Assembly: GCA_030068145.1 (NCBI GenBank) | Contig: JAPJBO010000180.1 | Span: 1 to 64,000, forward strand | DNA: 64,000 nucleotides | Direction of reading: 5' to 3' | Source: Diplonema papillatum | Lineage: Eukaryota > Euglenozoa > Diplonemea > Diplonemida > Diplonemidae | Part shown: piece by piece, positions 11,101-22,500 of the stretch | Numbering within the stretch: position 1 is the stretch's first letter | Layout of the letters: every line of letters starts with the position of its first letter | Notes under the pieces: generated by a model | What the model was told of the DNA's origin: nothing | Seen by the model: the letters and a program-made list of their open reading frames with translations, nothing else | Database searches by the model: none | Made by a program: the position numbers and the translations under genes

Positions 11101-12272
11101 AATCCAAAAATCCATTTTCCTAGGCAATTTCCTTTAGGAAAACTGCAAAATTTTGGCAGCATCCAATTCTAGCGGGTCAGACCCCAAGATGATCAGACCA
11201 GGTTACTATACAAATATGCGGGTTAAGAATCTGTCCGTCTGTCACAATGAAAAACTCCAAGCAAAAATTTCACCTTTGTAGAAAAAAAAATTCCAAAAAA
11301 TTCCTGAAAAAAAAAATCCAAAAATCCATTTTCCTAGGCAATTTCCTTTAGGAAAACTGCAAAATTTTGGCAGCATCCAATTCTAGCGGGTCAGACCCCA
11401 AGATGATCAGACCAGGTTACTATACAAATATGCGGGTTAAGAATCTGTCCGTCTGTCACAATGAAAAACTCCAAGCAAAAATTTCACCTTTGTAGAAAAA
11501 AAAATTCCAAAAAATTCCTGAAAAAAAAAATCCAAAAATCCATTTTCCTAGGCAATTTCCTTTAGGAAAACTGCAAAATTTTGGCAGCATCCAATTCTAG
11601 CGGGTCAGACCCCAAGATGATCAGACCAGGTTACTATATAAATATGCGGGTTAAGAATCTGTCCGTCTGTCACAATGAAAAACTCCAAGCAAAAATTTCA
11701 CCTTTGTAGAAAAAAAAATTCCAAAAAATTCCTGAAAAAAAAAATCCAAAAATCCATTTTCCTAGGCAATTTCCTTTAGGAAAACTGCAAAATTTTGGCA
11801 GCATCCAATTCTAGCGGGTCAGACCCCAAGATGATCAGACCAGGTTACTATACAAATATGCGGGTTAAGAATCTGTCCGTCTGTCACAATGAAAAACTCC
11901 AAGCAAAAATTTCACCTTTGTAGAAAAAAAAATTCCAAAAAATTCCTGAAAAAAAAAATCCAAAAATCCATTTTCCTAGGCAATTTCCTTTAGGAAAACT
12001 GCAAAATTTTGGCAGCATCCAATTCTAGCGGGTCAGACCCCAAGATGATCAGACCAGGTTACTATACAAATATGCGGGTTAAGAATCTGTCCGTGTGTCA
12101 CAATGAAAAACTCCAAGCAAAAATTTCACCTTTGTAGAAAAAAAAATTCCAAAAAATTCCTGAAAAAAAAAATCCAAAAATCCATTTTCCTAGGCAATTT
12201 CCTTTAGGAAAACTGCAAAATTTTGGCAGCATCCAATTCTAGCGGGTCAGACCCCAAGATGATCAGACCAGG

Positions 12273-13104
12273 TTTGGTCGGGTTTGCAGCGCGTTGGTCC
12301 CCTGGACCTGCCATTTCCGGTTCTGCTCTCACTCCAACCCTCTTTTCCTTAAACCTTTGGCTTCTGCTTTTTCGGGCTTGGCATCCCACTTTTGCAGATG
12401 GGGCAAACACAGGACTCCAGAAGGAACGGCGCAGAACGGGAAGCAAATGGATAGTGTTGGAGTCCTGTGTGTCTACATTCTCTTTCTTCAACCAAGGAAT
12501 CCTGTCAAGGCATTCTCTTGGTCTTGCTGGGGCCCTCTTGGAGCTGCTGCTGGTCTCTGCTGCTGATTTTGGCTGCTGTTTTCTGCTTTCGCTTTCCTGG
12601 CTATTTCAAAAAGTTTCCAAAAATAGCAAATTTGAGGAGGAAAGTTCAAGAATCACATCCCATGCCAAAGATTGTTGCTATGCATGTGCTTTGTCTGTCT
12701 CTAATCTGCCCAAAACTTCCACCGATTAAGGACCATCAGAACTTTGAACACACAGACCTCGAAAGGTTTGCTTCCCCCTGTTTTGTTTCCACTACAGTTG
12801 GCCACATACAATGTTGTGAGACAAAGTTTTTTCGGCCGGTTGTGAGGAACTGCCTGCAGGAGTTGCCCAAAGCATGACGTCAAGGACGCCCAACAAAGCC
12901 TATGGAGGGGCTCGCTTCTGATCCAAAATGCTGGCATAGTGGCACAGGTTGATCTTGCTGACTGGCTCGACAGGTACTCCCGCGTTGCAAAGTGCAGCTT
13001 CCTTTCAACCCTTCAAAGATGGGACAAAGCACAAACACAAGAGACAACCAATAGCCATTTTCCCCTTCCCCCTTCCCCCCTCCCAATGTTTTTGGTTCCT
13101 AGTT
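12273..13104. repeat. Module U, copy 1
   Basis: It begins TTGGTCGGGTTTGCAG directly after the satellite. From TGCCAAAGATTGTTGCTATGC (about 12,662) onward it is the diverged paralogue of 55,560-56,000 and 61,905-62,350. No ORF is conserved between the three copies. The first ~390 bp (12,273-12,660) align only loosely with the starts of the other copies. Confidence 0.75.
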
Positions 13105-13262
13105 TGGTTCTGCTGATGCTGCTGCTGCTGTTCTTCTCCTGCTCTTGCTGCTGCTCTTGCTGCTGTTCTTGCTGCTGTTCTTGCTGCTGTTCTTGCTGCT
13201 GCTCTTGCTGCTGCTCTTGCTGCTGCTCTGCTGCTGCTCTGCTGCTCTTGCTGCTGTTTCTG
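13105..13262. repeat. CTG/CTCTTG trinucleotide-type repeat
   Basis: Runs of CTGCTGTTCTTG and CTGCTGCTCTTG (12-bp units) give poly-Gln-like frames on the minus strand and Leu/Cys frames on the plus strand. The equivalent tracts in the paralogous modules are at 49,330-49,470, 56,005-56,090 and 62,380-62,480. Confidence 0.9.
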
Positions 13263-14517
13263 CTGGAAAAGGCAAAGGGGTGAAAACCCCACGTGCTGAC
13301 AATAGTGGCAACCTGTTTTTCGGCCAAAAGGGGCCTGCCATGTCAGCACTGGTGGGACTTCTTTATCATTTCTTTATAAAGATGGAGAAAAGTGTGCATG
13401 AACAGCCTTAAGTGGCTGTATCCTTGTGTGGCTTCCAAACTTGGAAGAACAATGCTTCGAAAGAAACCCTCGTGTGAAGTCGAAGCTTCCACTACTAACT
13501 ACTGAGACTTTCTTTGAAGGCCACAACTTCAGGGAGGTGAGCCTTTTCATTTCAATGTCGTTCATCTGAGCTTCAGATTCCTGTGAGGGCTTCTTTGAAT
13601 GAATCGGTAATGAATACACGAAAACGGGTACCCGCACCTCTCTCAGAACCTCTTCATTGACCCGCAAATTCGGATGCTTTTATTGTTTCCGCAAGAGACC
13701 CAAGAACATGGTTCGTCTTAGCGGTCAAGAATTGAAGAACATGAGTACCTATAGCACTGTCAGAACCTCTTGAATGACTCGCAATTCGCATGCTTTGACA
13801 GTTTCCGCAAGACGAGCTTTTCCAATCAACCAAACACACGGTCATTGATGACCAACCAATTGGGGAAATAACATCTAAGACTGCCTGTGTCGGCCGCGCG
13901 TTGAGCACGTTTCCGAGGGACACCACGAGGAGGTGCAGGTCAGATTCTTGTCCCTCATGTAAAGAAACGCATGATAAGAGACCTTCTCCCTTTTCAAAAC
14001 GGGGGGCTTGTACTGCCGAAGTTCCGACCGGCGAAAGAACACTGTTCGTATGAGCTCGAATTCCTGTGAGGGTTTCTTTGGATGAATCGGTCAAAAAATC
14101 GAGAAAACGGGTACCCATAGCTCTCCCAGAACCTCTTCAATGACTGGGCATACCTTGGTTGGTGTCGCGCGAAACCTCAAAGACCAGCTTTTCGATCACC
14201 AAATTCGTCCGACATCGTCGCCATTCATTGTGAACTTGTTCTTTGGTGCTAATTATTCCTGTTTTTGTTGCGTTTTTCGCTCTCTTTCGAGTCGGCCTCT
14301 TCACAAAGAGGCCGTATCTAGAAGGAAGGCTAAAAACACTGAGAATCAATCCAATCCACGAGGGGGCCCGCAGGGCAACCGAGTGCGGGTTTGCGGGTCT
14401 GCGACAATCCCGCCAACAACACAGTAACTGTTTACTTCCTGCTGATTTGCTGCTCACTGCTGTTTGTGCTGGTGCTGCTCTTGCTCCTGCTTCTCTTGTT
14501 GCCTTTCATCGAAGCTG
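13263..14517. repeat. Module U tail and dispersed-repeat mosaic
   Basis: This stretch holds GAAAACCCCACGTGCTGACAA (as in the other U modules). It then carries several diverged copies of two short dispersed motifs. One is around GAATTCCTGTGAGGGTTTCTT-GGATGAATCGGTCAAAA (13,575 and 14,058). The other is CGTTTCCGAGGGACACCACGAGGAGGTG (about 13,908). It ends in the GAGTGCGGGTTTGCGGG boundary at about 14,380. No gene is recognised. Confidence 0.65.
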
Positions 14518-17312
14518 TGAAACTCTCTCAAAACCAAACACTGCAGTAAACGACCTTCCCCCCCTTCGAAATGGAAAGGCTTGCATTTTTCATCGAAGCC
14601 CAGATTCGCAAACTTCGTCTGTGTTTTGATTACCTGTTTAGATTTCTTTGAACTGAAAGTTGCTGTCTGCCTTGCTGCTGCCTTGCTCCTGCTCTTGCTG
14701 CTGTTCTTGCTGCTACTCTTGCTCCTGCTGCTCCTGTTGCTCTGCTGCCTTTCTCCGAAGCTGTGGAATTCTCGGAAAACCAAACACTGCAGTCAACGAC
14801 CTTCCCCACTTCGAAATGGAAAGGCTTGCAAAGACTGATGTTCATTGCAAGCTTCGATTTCCACCTTAAGCGCTTCAAACAAACTTCGTCTGTGTTTTGA
14901 TTTTCTGTTTATGTTTCTTTAAATTGAAAGCTCCTATTCTGTCTGCTGCCTTCTGTTGGTGCTCTTCCTGCTGCCGCCTTACCGCTGCTCCCTTGCTGCT
15001 GCTGCCTTGCCGCTGCTGCCTTGCTGCTGCTGCCTTGCTGCTCTGCTTGCTTGCCCCTGCTGCCTTGCTGCTGCTGCCTTGCCGCTGTTGCCTTGCCGCT
15101 CCTGTCTTCTTGCTGCTGCTGCCTTGCTGATGCTGCCTTGCTACTGCTGCTTTGCTTTGCTGCTGTCTTGCTTCTGCCGCTGCCTTGCCGCTGTTGCCTT
15201 GCCGCTGCTGCCTTGTTGCTGCTGTCTTGCTTCTGCTCCTGCCTTGCTGGTGCTGCCTTGCCGCTGCTGCCTTGCTGCTGCTGCCTTGCCGCTGCTGTCT
15301 TGCTTCTGCTGCTGCCTTGCCGTTGCTGCCTTACCGCGGCTGCCTTGCGGATGCCGCCTTGCCGCTGCTATCGTGCCGCTGCCGCCTTGCCACTGTTGTC
15401 TTGCTTCTGCTGCTGCCTTGCCGCTGCTGCCTTGTTGCTGGTGGCTTGCTTCTGCTGCAGCCTTGCTGGTGCTGCCTTGCTGATGCCGCCTTGCTGCTGC
15501 CATCGCGATGCTGCCGCCTTGCCGCTGTTGCCTTGCTGCAACTGCCTTGCTGCTGCTGCCTTGCTGCGGCTGCCTTGCTGCGGCTGCTGCCTTGCTGCGG
15601 CTGCTGCCTTGCTGCGGCTGCCTTGCTGCGGCTGCTGCCTTGCTGCTGCTGCCTTGCCTTGCTGCGGCTGCTGCCTTGCTGCGGCTGCCTTCCTGCTGCT
15701 GTCTTGCTTCTACTGCTGCTGCCTTGCTGCTGCTGCCTTGCCGCTGCTGCCTTCCTGCTGCTGTCTTGCTTCTACTGCTGCCTGCCTTGCTGCTGCTGCC
15801 TTGCTGCTGCTGCCTTGCTGCTGCTGCTGCTTTCTTGCTGACCGATTTTACGCCTGGGAAGAGTAGGTGCGCAGCTCGGAGGCCAGATACGAAGTTAGGG
15901 GCTTTCACCCACAGCAAAGGAACTGCTTGCCTTGGCCGCGTTTCGAAAAACACGTTTCCAGGGGACACCACGAGGAGGTGGCAAGTCAGATTTTGTCCCC
16001 CAACCCCAAGACCACCCATTGAGAATTCCTTTTTTTTTTGGAAGAATCGTACGGGGGCCTTCGAGGCAAACTGGGAAAAATGGGCAAGACAAGCAAGTTC
16101 CAAAAGGGGAAGTTCAAATACTTCGTTTGTGGGCCGACACTCGGGTATTCTCCGGTGTCTTTTCGATTGGTGTGACTCAGTCCCTCCTGCTGCAAATTTT
16201 GTGAAATGCAGGAGTGGACTTGTCACAGCCAACCGCACAGACAGCCTTGATTTTTTTTTAAACACCAGGCCGTACAGTTTGCCAGACAAGAAACCTGGTG
16301 CCTGACCTGGTGGGTTCTCCGGGTTCACTTCTTCACAACGAAAAACGGCACAACCACGAACACAGACAGGCGCGGTTTGAACCCGCACCAGTTGCACACT
16401 GCAACCGGCGCCTGCCCCACGGCACTGGGGACTCAGAAAAACGAAAGGAGAGTCGGCTAAGGGCCTGGAAAGGCCGCGGCTCAGCCACAAGCCGCCACCT
16501 GTCACTCAGACTGGGGCCAACTAATTCAAAAAACCGGGGGCACATTGGTAACCATCCCGATTTTACCCCGCCTTCACGATGAGAGGGCCACAAGGGAGTC
16601 AAACTTGGCAAGGCTCACCTGGAAGGTGCCTCTTTGCACCGCCCCCCCCGTTCCTGCTGGGCAGCTTGGGGCAGGATCTTTTACGCCCGGGAAGGGTAGG
16701 TGCGCAGCTCGGACGCCAGATACGAAGTAAGGGGCTTTCACCCACAGCAAAGGTACTGCTTGCCTTGGCCGCGTTTCGAAAAACACGTTTCCAGGGGACA
16801 CCGCGAGGAGGTGGCAAGTCAGATTTTGTCCCCCAACACTGTTCGCATGAGCTCCGAATTCCTGTGAGACACCGAAAACGTGATAGGCAACTGTTGCATG
16901 TCGAAATGGGGGGGGCACGTTCTCCCGAAGTTGCGACCCTTGAAAGAACGTCGTTCGTAGGAGCTTCGAATTCCTGTGACGGTTTCGTTGGATGCATCGG
17001 TCAAAATATCAACAAAAATATGTACCCATAGCTCTGTCAGAACCTTATCGCTGACTCGTAACTTCACATACCTTGACTGCTTCCACACGAACTCTCGAAC
17101 ACCAGATTTTTCAAGCACAACTCCGACCCGAACCATCTTGTGAATTTCTTTTCTTCTTCTAGTTCCTGTTTGCGTTGTGTATGCTGAATCCTGTTTTCTT
17201 TCGAGTCGGCCTCTTCACAAAAGAGGCCGAACCTAGACAAGAAGGCCCACATCAAAGCGCTGAGAGTCCATCAAATGCACGAGGGGGCCCGCAGGGCCAC
17301 CGAGTGCGGGTT
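14518..17312. repeat. Module R, copy 2 (segmental duplication of 1.11-3.68 kb)
   Basis: It follows copy 1 in order: tandem flank, CTG-rich block (about 14,941-15,838, longer than in copy 1), the two ~165-bp direct repeats, the T-run, and the GAGTGCGGG boundary at 17,300. The right part is offset by exactly 13,626 bp and is almost identical. The CTG block differs by expansion, including CTGCGG variants at 15,570-15,690. The 454-aa minus-strand frame across 15,141-16,505 is repeat-derived. Confidence 0.88.
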
Positions 17313-18833
17313 TGCGGGTGAGGGTTTCTTTGGATGAATCGGTCAAAAATTCGAGAAAACGGGTACCCATAGCTCTCCCAGCACCTCTTCAATGACTCGC
17401 AAGTGGGCATACCTTGGTTGGTTTCCCGCGAAACCTCAAAGAGAGTAGGTGCGCAGCTCGGAGGCCAGATACGAAGTTAGGGTTTCACCACAGCAAAGGA
17501 ACTGCTTGCCTTGGCCGCGTTTCGAAAAACACGTTTCAGGGACACCACGAGGAGGTGGGCAAGTCAGATTTTGTCCCCCAACCCCAAGACCACCTTGAGA
17601 ATTCCTTTTTTTTTTTTTTTTTGGAAGAATCGTACGGGGGCCTTCGAGGCAAACTGGAAAAATGGGCAAGACAAGCAAGTTCCAAAAGGGGAAGTTCAAA
17701 TACTTCGTTTGTGGGCCGACACTCGGGTATTCTCCGTGTCTTTTCGATTGGTGTGACTCAGTCCCTCCTGCTGCAAATTTTGTGAAATGCAGGAGTGGAC
17801 TTGTCACAGCCAACCGCACAGACAGCCTTGATTTTTTTTTAAACACCAGGCCGTACAGTTTGCCAGACAAGAAACCTGGTGCCTGACCTGGTGGGTTCTC
17901 CGGGTTCACTTCTTCACAACGAAAAACGGCACACCACGAACACAGACAGGCGCGGTTTGAACCCGCACCAGTTGCACACTGCAACCGGCGCCTGCCCCAC
18001 GGCACTGGGGACTCAGAAAAACGAAAGGAGAGTCGGCTAAGGGCCTGGAAAGGCCGCGGCTCAGCCACAAGCCGCCACCTGTCACTCAGACTGGGGCCAA
18101 CTAATTCAAAAAACCGGGGGCACATTGGTAACCATCCCGATTTTACCCCGCCTTCACGATGAGAGGGCCACAAGGGAGTCAAACTTGGCAAGGCTCACCT
18201 GGAAGGTGCCTCTTTGCACCGCCCCCCCCGTTCCTGCTGGGCAGCTTGGGGCAGGATCTTTTACGCCCGGGAAGGGTAGGTGCGCAGCTCGGACGCCAGA
18301 TACGAAGTAAGGGGCTTTCACCCACAGCAAAGGTACTGCTTGCCTTGGCCGCGTTTCGAAAAACACGTTTCCAGGGGACACCGGAGGAGGTGGCAAGTCA
18401 GATTTTGTCCCCCAACACCTTCGCATGAGCACTTTCCTGAAGGAACACCGAAAACGTGATAGGCAACTGTTGCATGTCGAAATGGGGGGGGCACGTTCTC
18501 CCGAAGTTGCGACCCTTGAAAGAACGTCGTTCGTAGGAGCTTCGAATTCCTGTGACGGTTTCGTTGGATGCATCGGTCAAAATATCAACAAAAATATGTA
18601 CCCATAGCTGTCAGAACCTTTCGCTGACTCGTAACTTCACATACCTTGACTGCTTCCACACGAACTCTCGAACACCAGATTTTTCAAGCACAACTCCGAC
18701 CCGAACCATCTTGTGAATTTCTTTTCTTCTTCTAGTTCCTGTTTGCGTTGTGTGTGCTGAATCCTGTTTTCTTTCGAGTCGGCCTCTTCACACAAGAGGC
18801 CGAACCTGGACAAGAAGGCCCACATCTGCAAAT
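17313..18833. repeat. Module R, copy 3, lacking the CTG block
   Basis: A ~125-bp piece like 14,060-14,180 (to about 17,441) joins directly to GAGAGTAGGTGCGCAGCTCGG, the middle of the R module, and continues to AAGAAGGCCCACATC. It differs from copies 1 and 2 by many small deletions, so it is an older, decaying copy. It contains both ~165-bp direct repeats. Confidence 0.85.
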
Positions 18834-19165
18834 GTTAATCACCTGCTTGAGGGACGCAATGACCGCAGAACGGTGCCAGACTGACAGCCAATGACCAGCA
18901 AGCGGCACCAGAATGACTGCCAACGACCAAAGAACAGAAGCTAGAATGACCACAAATGCCCAAAGAGCCGCGCCTGAATGACAGCGAACCGCCAAAGAGC
19001 GGTACTAGAGCGACTGCAAATGTCCAAAGCACCTTTGTTTGAAGGACGGCAAATGACTGCAGAACGGTGCCAGATTGACAGCCAATGGCCAAGGATTGGC
19101 ACCAGAACGACTGCCAATCGAGATCGTTCCAACAATGACAGCCAATGAATGACCAGCAAGCGGCA
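18834..19165. repeat. 32-bp degenerate minisatellite, short block
   Basis: About ten units follow the pattern GAATGACNGCNAATGNCCAAAGAGCGGCNCCA, mostly 32 bp each with few indels. It is the paralogue of 23,705-24,030 at the end of the long block, followed in both places by CGAACAGCGTGACAC. Confidence 0.85.
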
Positions 19166-19925
19166 CCAGAATTAACGAACAGCGTGACACGTGAATGGTA
19201 TCGTTTGGCTGAACAGGAAACTGTCCAAACCTGTCAAAGAATCCTGATCAATCATCAGGCAAAGACAGTTGGATAAACAACAAAGACTGCCTGCGTCGGC
19301 CGCGCTTGCAGCGCGTTTCCGAGGAACACCACGAGGAGGTGCAGGTCAGATTTTTGTCCCTCATGTCAAAAACAAGCAATGAGCCATCGTCTGGACTTCG
19401 AAGCGGAGGATGATGAGGAATATGTGTGACTCTTGATCCCTTTGAAGAGTTTCCTGCAGTTCACAGGCCACCTTGCCAAAGGAGCTCTCAACAATGCGAT
19501 GAGTGCCCCTGAGTGTCGAAATGGGGGAAGAAGTTCCGATCTTCGAAAGAACGTCGTTCGTCTGTACTTCGAATTCCTGTGAGGGTTTCTTCAGATGCAT
19601 CGGTCAAACCCATCATCAAATTGAGCACGGCGCACCGCTCTCTGCACTTGTTCACTTAATCAAAAAAATGGCATACTTCATTGTTTCCGGTGGGCGCCAA
19701 AACAACCGCATTGAACCTCGTCACCCGCATCTTTTATTTTGGTGTCATGTTCTTGTTGGTTTTATTACCTTTTTTGTCGTTTCAATTTGAATGGTTTCAA
19801 CTTCTTCTTGCTCGAGTCGGGCCTCCCATAGATGAGAGGCCTTTCCTGGACAAGACGGCCGCCTTCTTTCAAAGGTTCGGGATTCACGAGGGGGCCCGCT
19901 AGGGCACCGGTGCGGGTTTTGCGGG
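19166..19925. repeat. Module E, copy 1, with an unoccupied hAT target site
   Basis: Nearly identical to 24,031-24,362 joined to 48,543-48,970, and to 52,570-53,330. The sequence GATGAGTGCCCCTGAGTGTCGAAATGG is uninterrupted here, with GTGCCCCT at 19,503-19,510. This is the empty form of the site that carries the 24-kb transposon elsewhere in the window. It ends in the GGTGCGGGTTTTGCGGG boundary. No conserved gene is seen. Confidence 0.88.
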
Positions 19926-20587
19926 TTACTATAAATATTTGTTGGCTTCAAAACCGTCCGTCCGTCACAGTAAGATTTCCTTGTTTAAAATTCACCTTCG
20001 TCGAAAATTTTTATAAAACTCAAAAAAAAAATTCAATAGGGTCCCCTACAGAAATCACGAAATAGCCTATAACCAGTCCAGGTGTCAGGATACTATAAAT
20101 ATTTGTGGCTTCAAAACCCGTCCGTCCGTCCAGTAAGATTTCTCCTTGTTTAAAATTCACCTTCGTCGAAAATTTTTATAAAACCTCAAAAAAAAAAATT
20201 CAATAGGGTCCCCTACAGAAATCCACGAAATAGCCTATAAAGTCCAGGTGTCAGGATACTATAAATATTTGTGGCTTCAAAACCGTCCGTCCGTCACAGT
20301 AAGATTTTCCTTGTTTAAAATTCACCTTCGTCGAAAATTTTATAAAACTCAAAAAAAAAATTCAATAGGGTCCCCTACAGAAATCCACGAAATAGCCTAT
20401 AACCAGTCCAGGTGTCAGGATACTATAAATATTTGTGGCTTCAAAACCCGTCCGTCCGTCACAGTAAGATTTTCCTTGTTTAAAATTCACCTTCGTCGAA
20501 AATTTTTATAAAAACTCAAAAAAAAAATTCAATAGGGTCCCCTACAGAAATCCGCGAAATAGCCTATAACCAGTCCAGGTGTCAGGA
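19926..20587 (+). repeat. S165 satellite, four units
   Basis: Units start at TACTATAAATATTTG (19,927, 20,091, 20,257, 20,421), spaced 164-166 bp, and the array ends at 20,587. The order of motifs matches S214 and S201: TATA-like box, CCGTCCGTCACAGT, then AAAATTCACCTTCGTCGAAAA. Here ACAATGAAA has become ACAGTAAGA, so the micro-ORF is lost. The array exits into TTGGTCGGGTTTGCAG, the same exit as S214. Confidence 0.92.
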
Positions 20588-20885
20588 TTGGTCGGGTTTG
20601 CAGCACAGGTTTGTAACGTTTTTGTGCACCGCACCAACGACTCTCAAACTTTCTTACAGGTACTGCTTTGAAGAATCCAGGGGCAGTCCGCAAACCCGAA
20701 AAAATTAAAGGAAGAATTCGACATACTGTACTCACACTCTTGTGGCTTCCCCCTTTTGCGCATCGCTTCATCGATTCATTGCTTCATCTATTGCTTTGCG
20801 TTCTTTGTTGACTTCTTGTGCAGCAAGCTGGACCCTAAGTGCAATGCAAACAACACACCTTTCGTTCTGCCACTGTTTGTTGTAG
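20588..20885. other. Unassigned sequence between the S165 array and the nonamer repeats
   Basis: About 300 bp without a detectable repeat copy elsewhere in the window. It holds no convincing ORF or RNA motif. Confidence 0.6.
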
Positions 20886-21165
20886 GTGCTGTTGATGCTG
20901 TTGATGCTGTTGATGCTGTTGATGCTGTTGATGCTGTTGATGCTGTTGATGCTGTTGATGCTGTTGATGCTGTTGCTGCTGTGCTGCTGTTGCTGCTGTT
21001 GCTGCTGTTGCTGCTGTAGGTGCTGTTGGTGCTGTTGGTGCTGTTGGTGCTGTTGGTGCTGTTGGTGCTGTTGGTGCTGTTGGTGCTGTTGGTGCTGTTG
21101 GTGCTGTTGGTGCTGTTGGTGCTGTTGGTGCTGTTGGTGCTGTTGGTGCTGTTGGTGCTGTTGTT
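20886..21165. repeat. Two nonamer arrays: (GTTGATGCT)n then (GTTGGTGCT)n
   Basis: About nine copies of GTTGATGCT (20,890-20,970), a short CTGCTGTTG bridge, then about fifteen copies of GTTGGTGCT (21,020-21,160). Both arrays are preceded by GTAGGTGCT. This suggests that one nonamer array was duplicated and then fixed a single A-to-G variant. Both strands are open: an Asn-Ser-Thr repeat on the minus strand, Leu-Leu-Met and Cys-Trp-Cys repeats on the plus strand. Confidence 0.93.
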
Positions 21166-22500
21166 AAACTTGGGCAATGGTATGTGTTTGTTTCTGCTTC
21201 CTGACTCCTGCTGACGCTCCCCCCTCATCTTCTGATTCTCTATCTGCTGCCCCTGCTGCTGCCAGCTGTTACCCTGGCTGCCCCTCCTAGCTGATGCTCA
21301 TCTTGCTTATTCCCCTGTTGATGCAGCTGCTGCTGCTCCTCTATCTGCTGCCCCTCTAGCTGCTGCTCCTCCAGCTGCTCCTGTCTTGCCTCCAGTGGTT
21401 GCTCATCTTGCTTCCTTCTTGCTGCTGCTCCTCGAGCTGCTGCTCATCTTCCTTCTTCCCTCTTGCTGTAGCTCTTCCTCCTGCTTCTGCTCCTCTATCT
21501 GCTGCCCCTCTAGCTGTTCTATCCTCTAGCTGCTGCTCATCTTGCTTCTTTCTCTCTTGCTGCAGCTCTTCCTCCTGCTTCTGCTCCTCTTTCTGTTGCC
21601 CCTCTAGCTGTTTTATCCTAGCTGCTGCTCCTCTAGCTGCTACTCATCTTGCTTCTTCCCTCTTTGCTGCTCCTCGAGCTGCTCCTCATCTTGCTGCTGC
21701 TCATCTTCCTTCTTCCCTCTTGCTGTAGCTCTTCCTCCTGCTTCTGCTCCTCTATCTGCTGCCCCTCTAGCTGTTCTATCCTCTAGCTGCTGCTCATCTT
21801 ACTTCTTTCTCTCTTTTTGCTGCAGCTCTTCCTCCTGCTTCTGCTCCTCTATCTGCTGCCCCTCTAGCTGTTCTATCCTCTAGCTGCTGCTCATCTTGCT
21901 TCTTTCTCTCTTGCTGCAGCTCTTCCTCCTGCTTCTGCTCCTCTTTCTGTTGCCCCTCTAGCTGTTTTATCCTAGCTGCTGCTCCTCTAGCTGCTACTCA
22001 TCTTGCTTCTTCCCTCTTTGCTGCTCCTCGAGCTGCTCCTCATCTTGCTGCTGCTCATCTTCCTTCTTCCCTCTTGCTGTAGCTCTTCCTCCTGCTTCTG
22101 CTCCTCTATCTGCTGCCCCTCTAGCTGTTCTATCCTCTAGCTGCTGCTCATCTTGCTTCTTTCCTCTTGCTGCTGCTCCTCGAGCTGCTGCTCATCTTGT
22201 TCCTGCTCATCTTCCTTCTTCCCCTCTTGCTGTAGCTTTTCCTCTGCTTCTGCTCCTCCATCTGCTGCTCCTCTAGCTGCTCCTTTCTTGCCTCTAGCTG
22301 CTGCTCATCTTGCTTCTTTCCTCTTGCTGCTGCTCCTCGAGCTGCTGCTCATCTTGCTCCGGCTCGTCTTCCTTCTCCCCCTCTTGCTGTAGCTCTTCCT
22401 CCTGCTTCTGCTCCTCTACCTGCTGCCCTTCTAGCAGTTCTATCATCTAGCTGCTGCTCCTCTTGCTTCTTCCTCTTGCTGCTCCTCCTGTCTGCTGCTC
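21166..22500. repeat. Pyrimidine-rich CTGCTCCTCTAG-type complex repeat
   Basis: Variants of CTGCTGCTCATCTTGCTTC, CTCTAGCTG and CTCCTCCTGCTTCTGCTCC alternate. A ~354-bp block starting at AGCTGTTCTATCCTCTAG (21,512) is repeated at 21,866, so there is a higher-order unit as well as the short one. The plus strand is almost entirely C and T with regular TG, which suits triplex or slipped-strand structures. No gene is seen. Confidence 0.85.

Larger units (their letters stand above)
7784..12272 (+). repeat. S214 satellite array, 21 head-to-tail units
   Basis: After the first partial unit, TTACTATA recurs every 214 bp from 7,993 to 12,059, and the array ends at 12,272. Units are almost identical. 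They differ at a few sites, such as TATATAAATA versus TATACAAATA and CCGTCTGTC versus CCGTGTGTC. The array exits into TTGGTCGGGTTTGCAGCGCG. It contains no unique sequence. The uniform length and high identity suggest recent amplification or active homogenisation. Confidence 0.97.

Noticed and set aside
20886..21228. Asn-Ser-Thr-rich minus-strand protein and Leu/Cys/Trp plus-strand proteins over the nonamer arrays
   Set aside because: A 9-bp repeat leaves several frames open at once on both strands. No unique N- or C-terminal domain exists.
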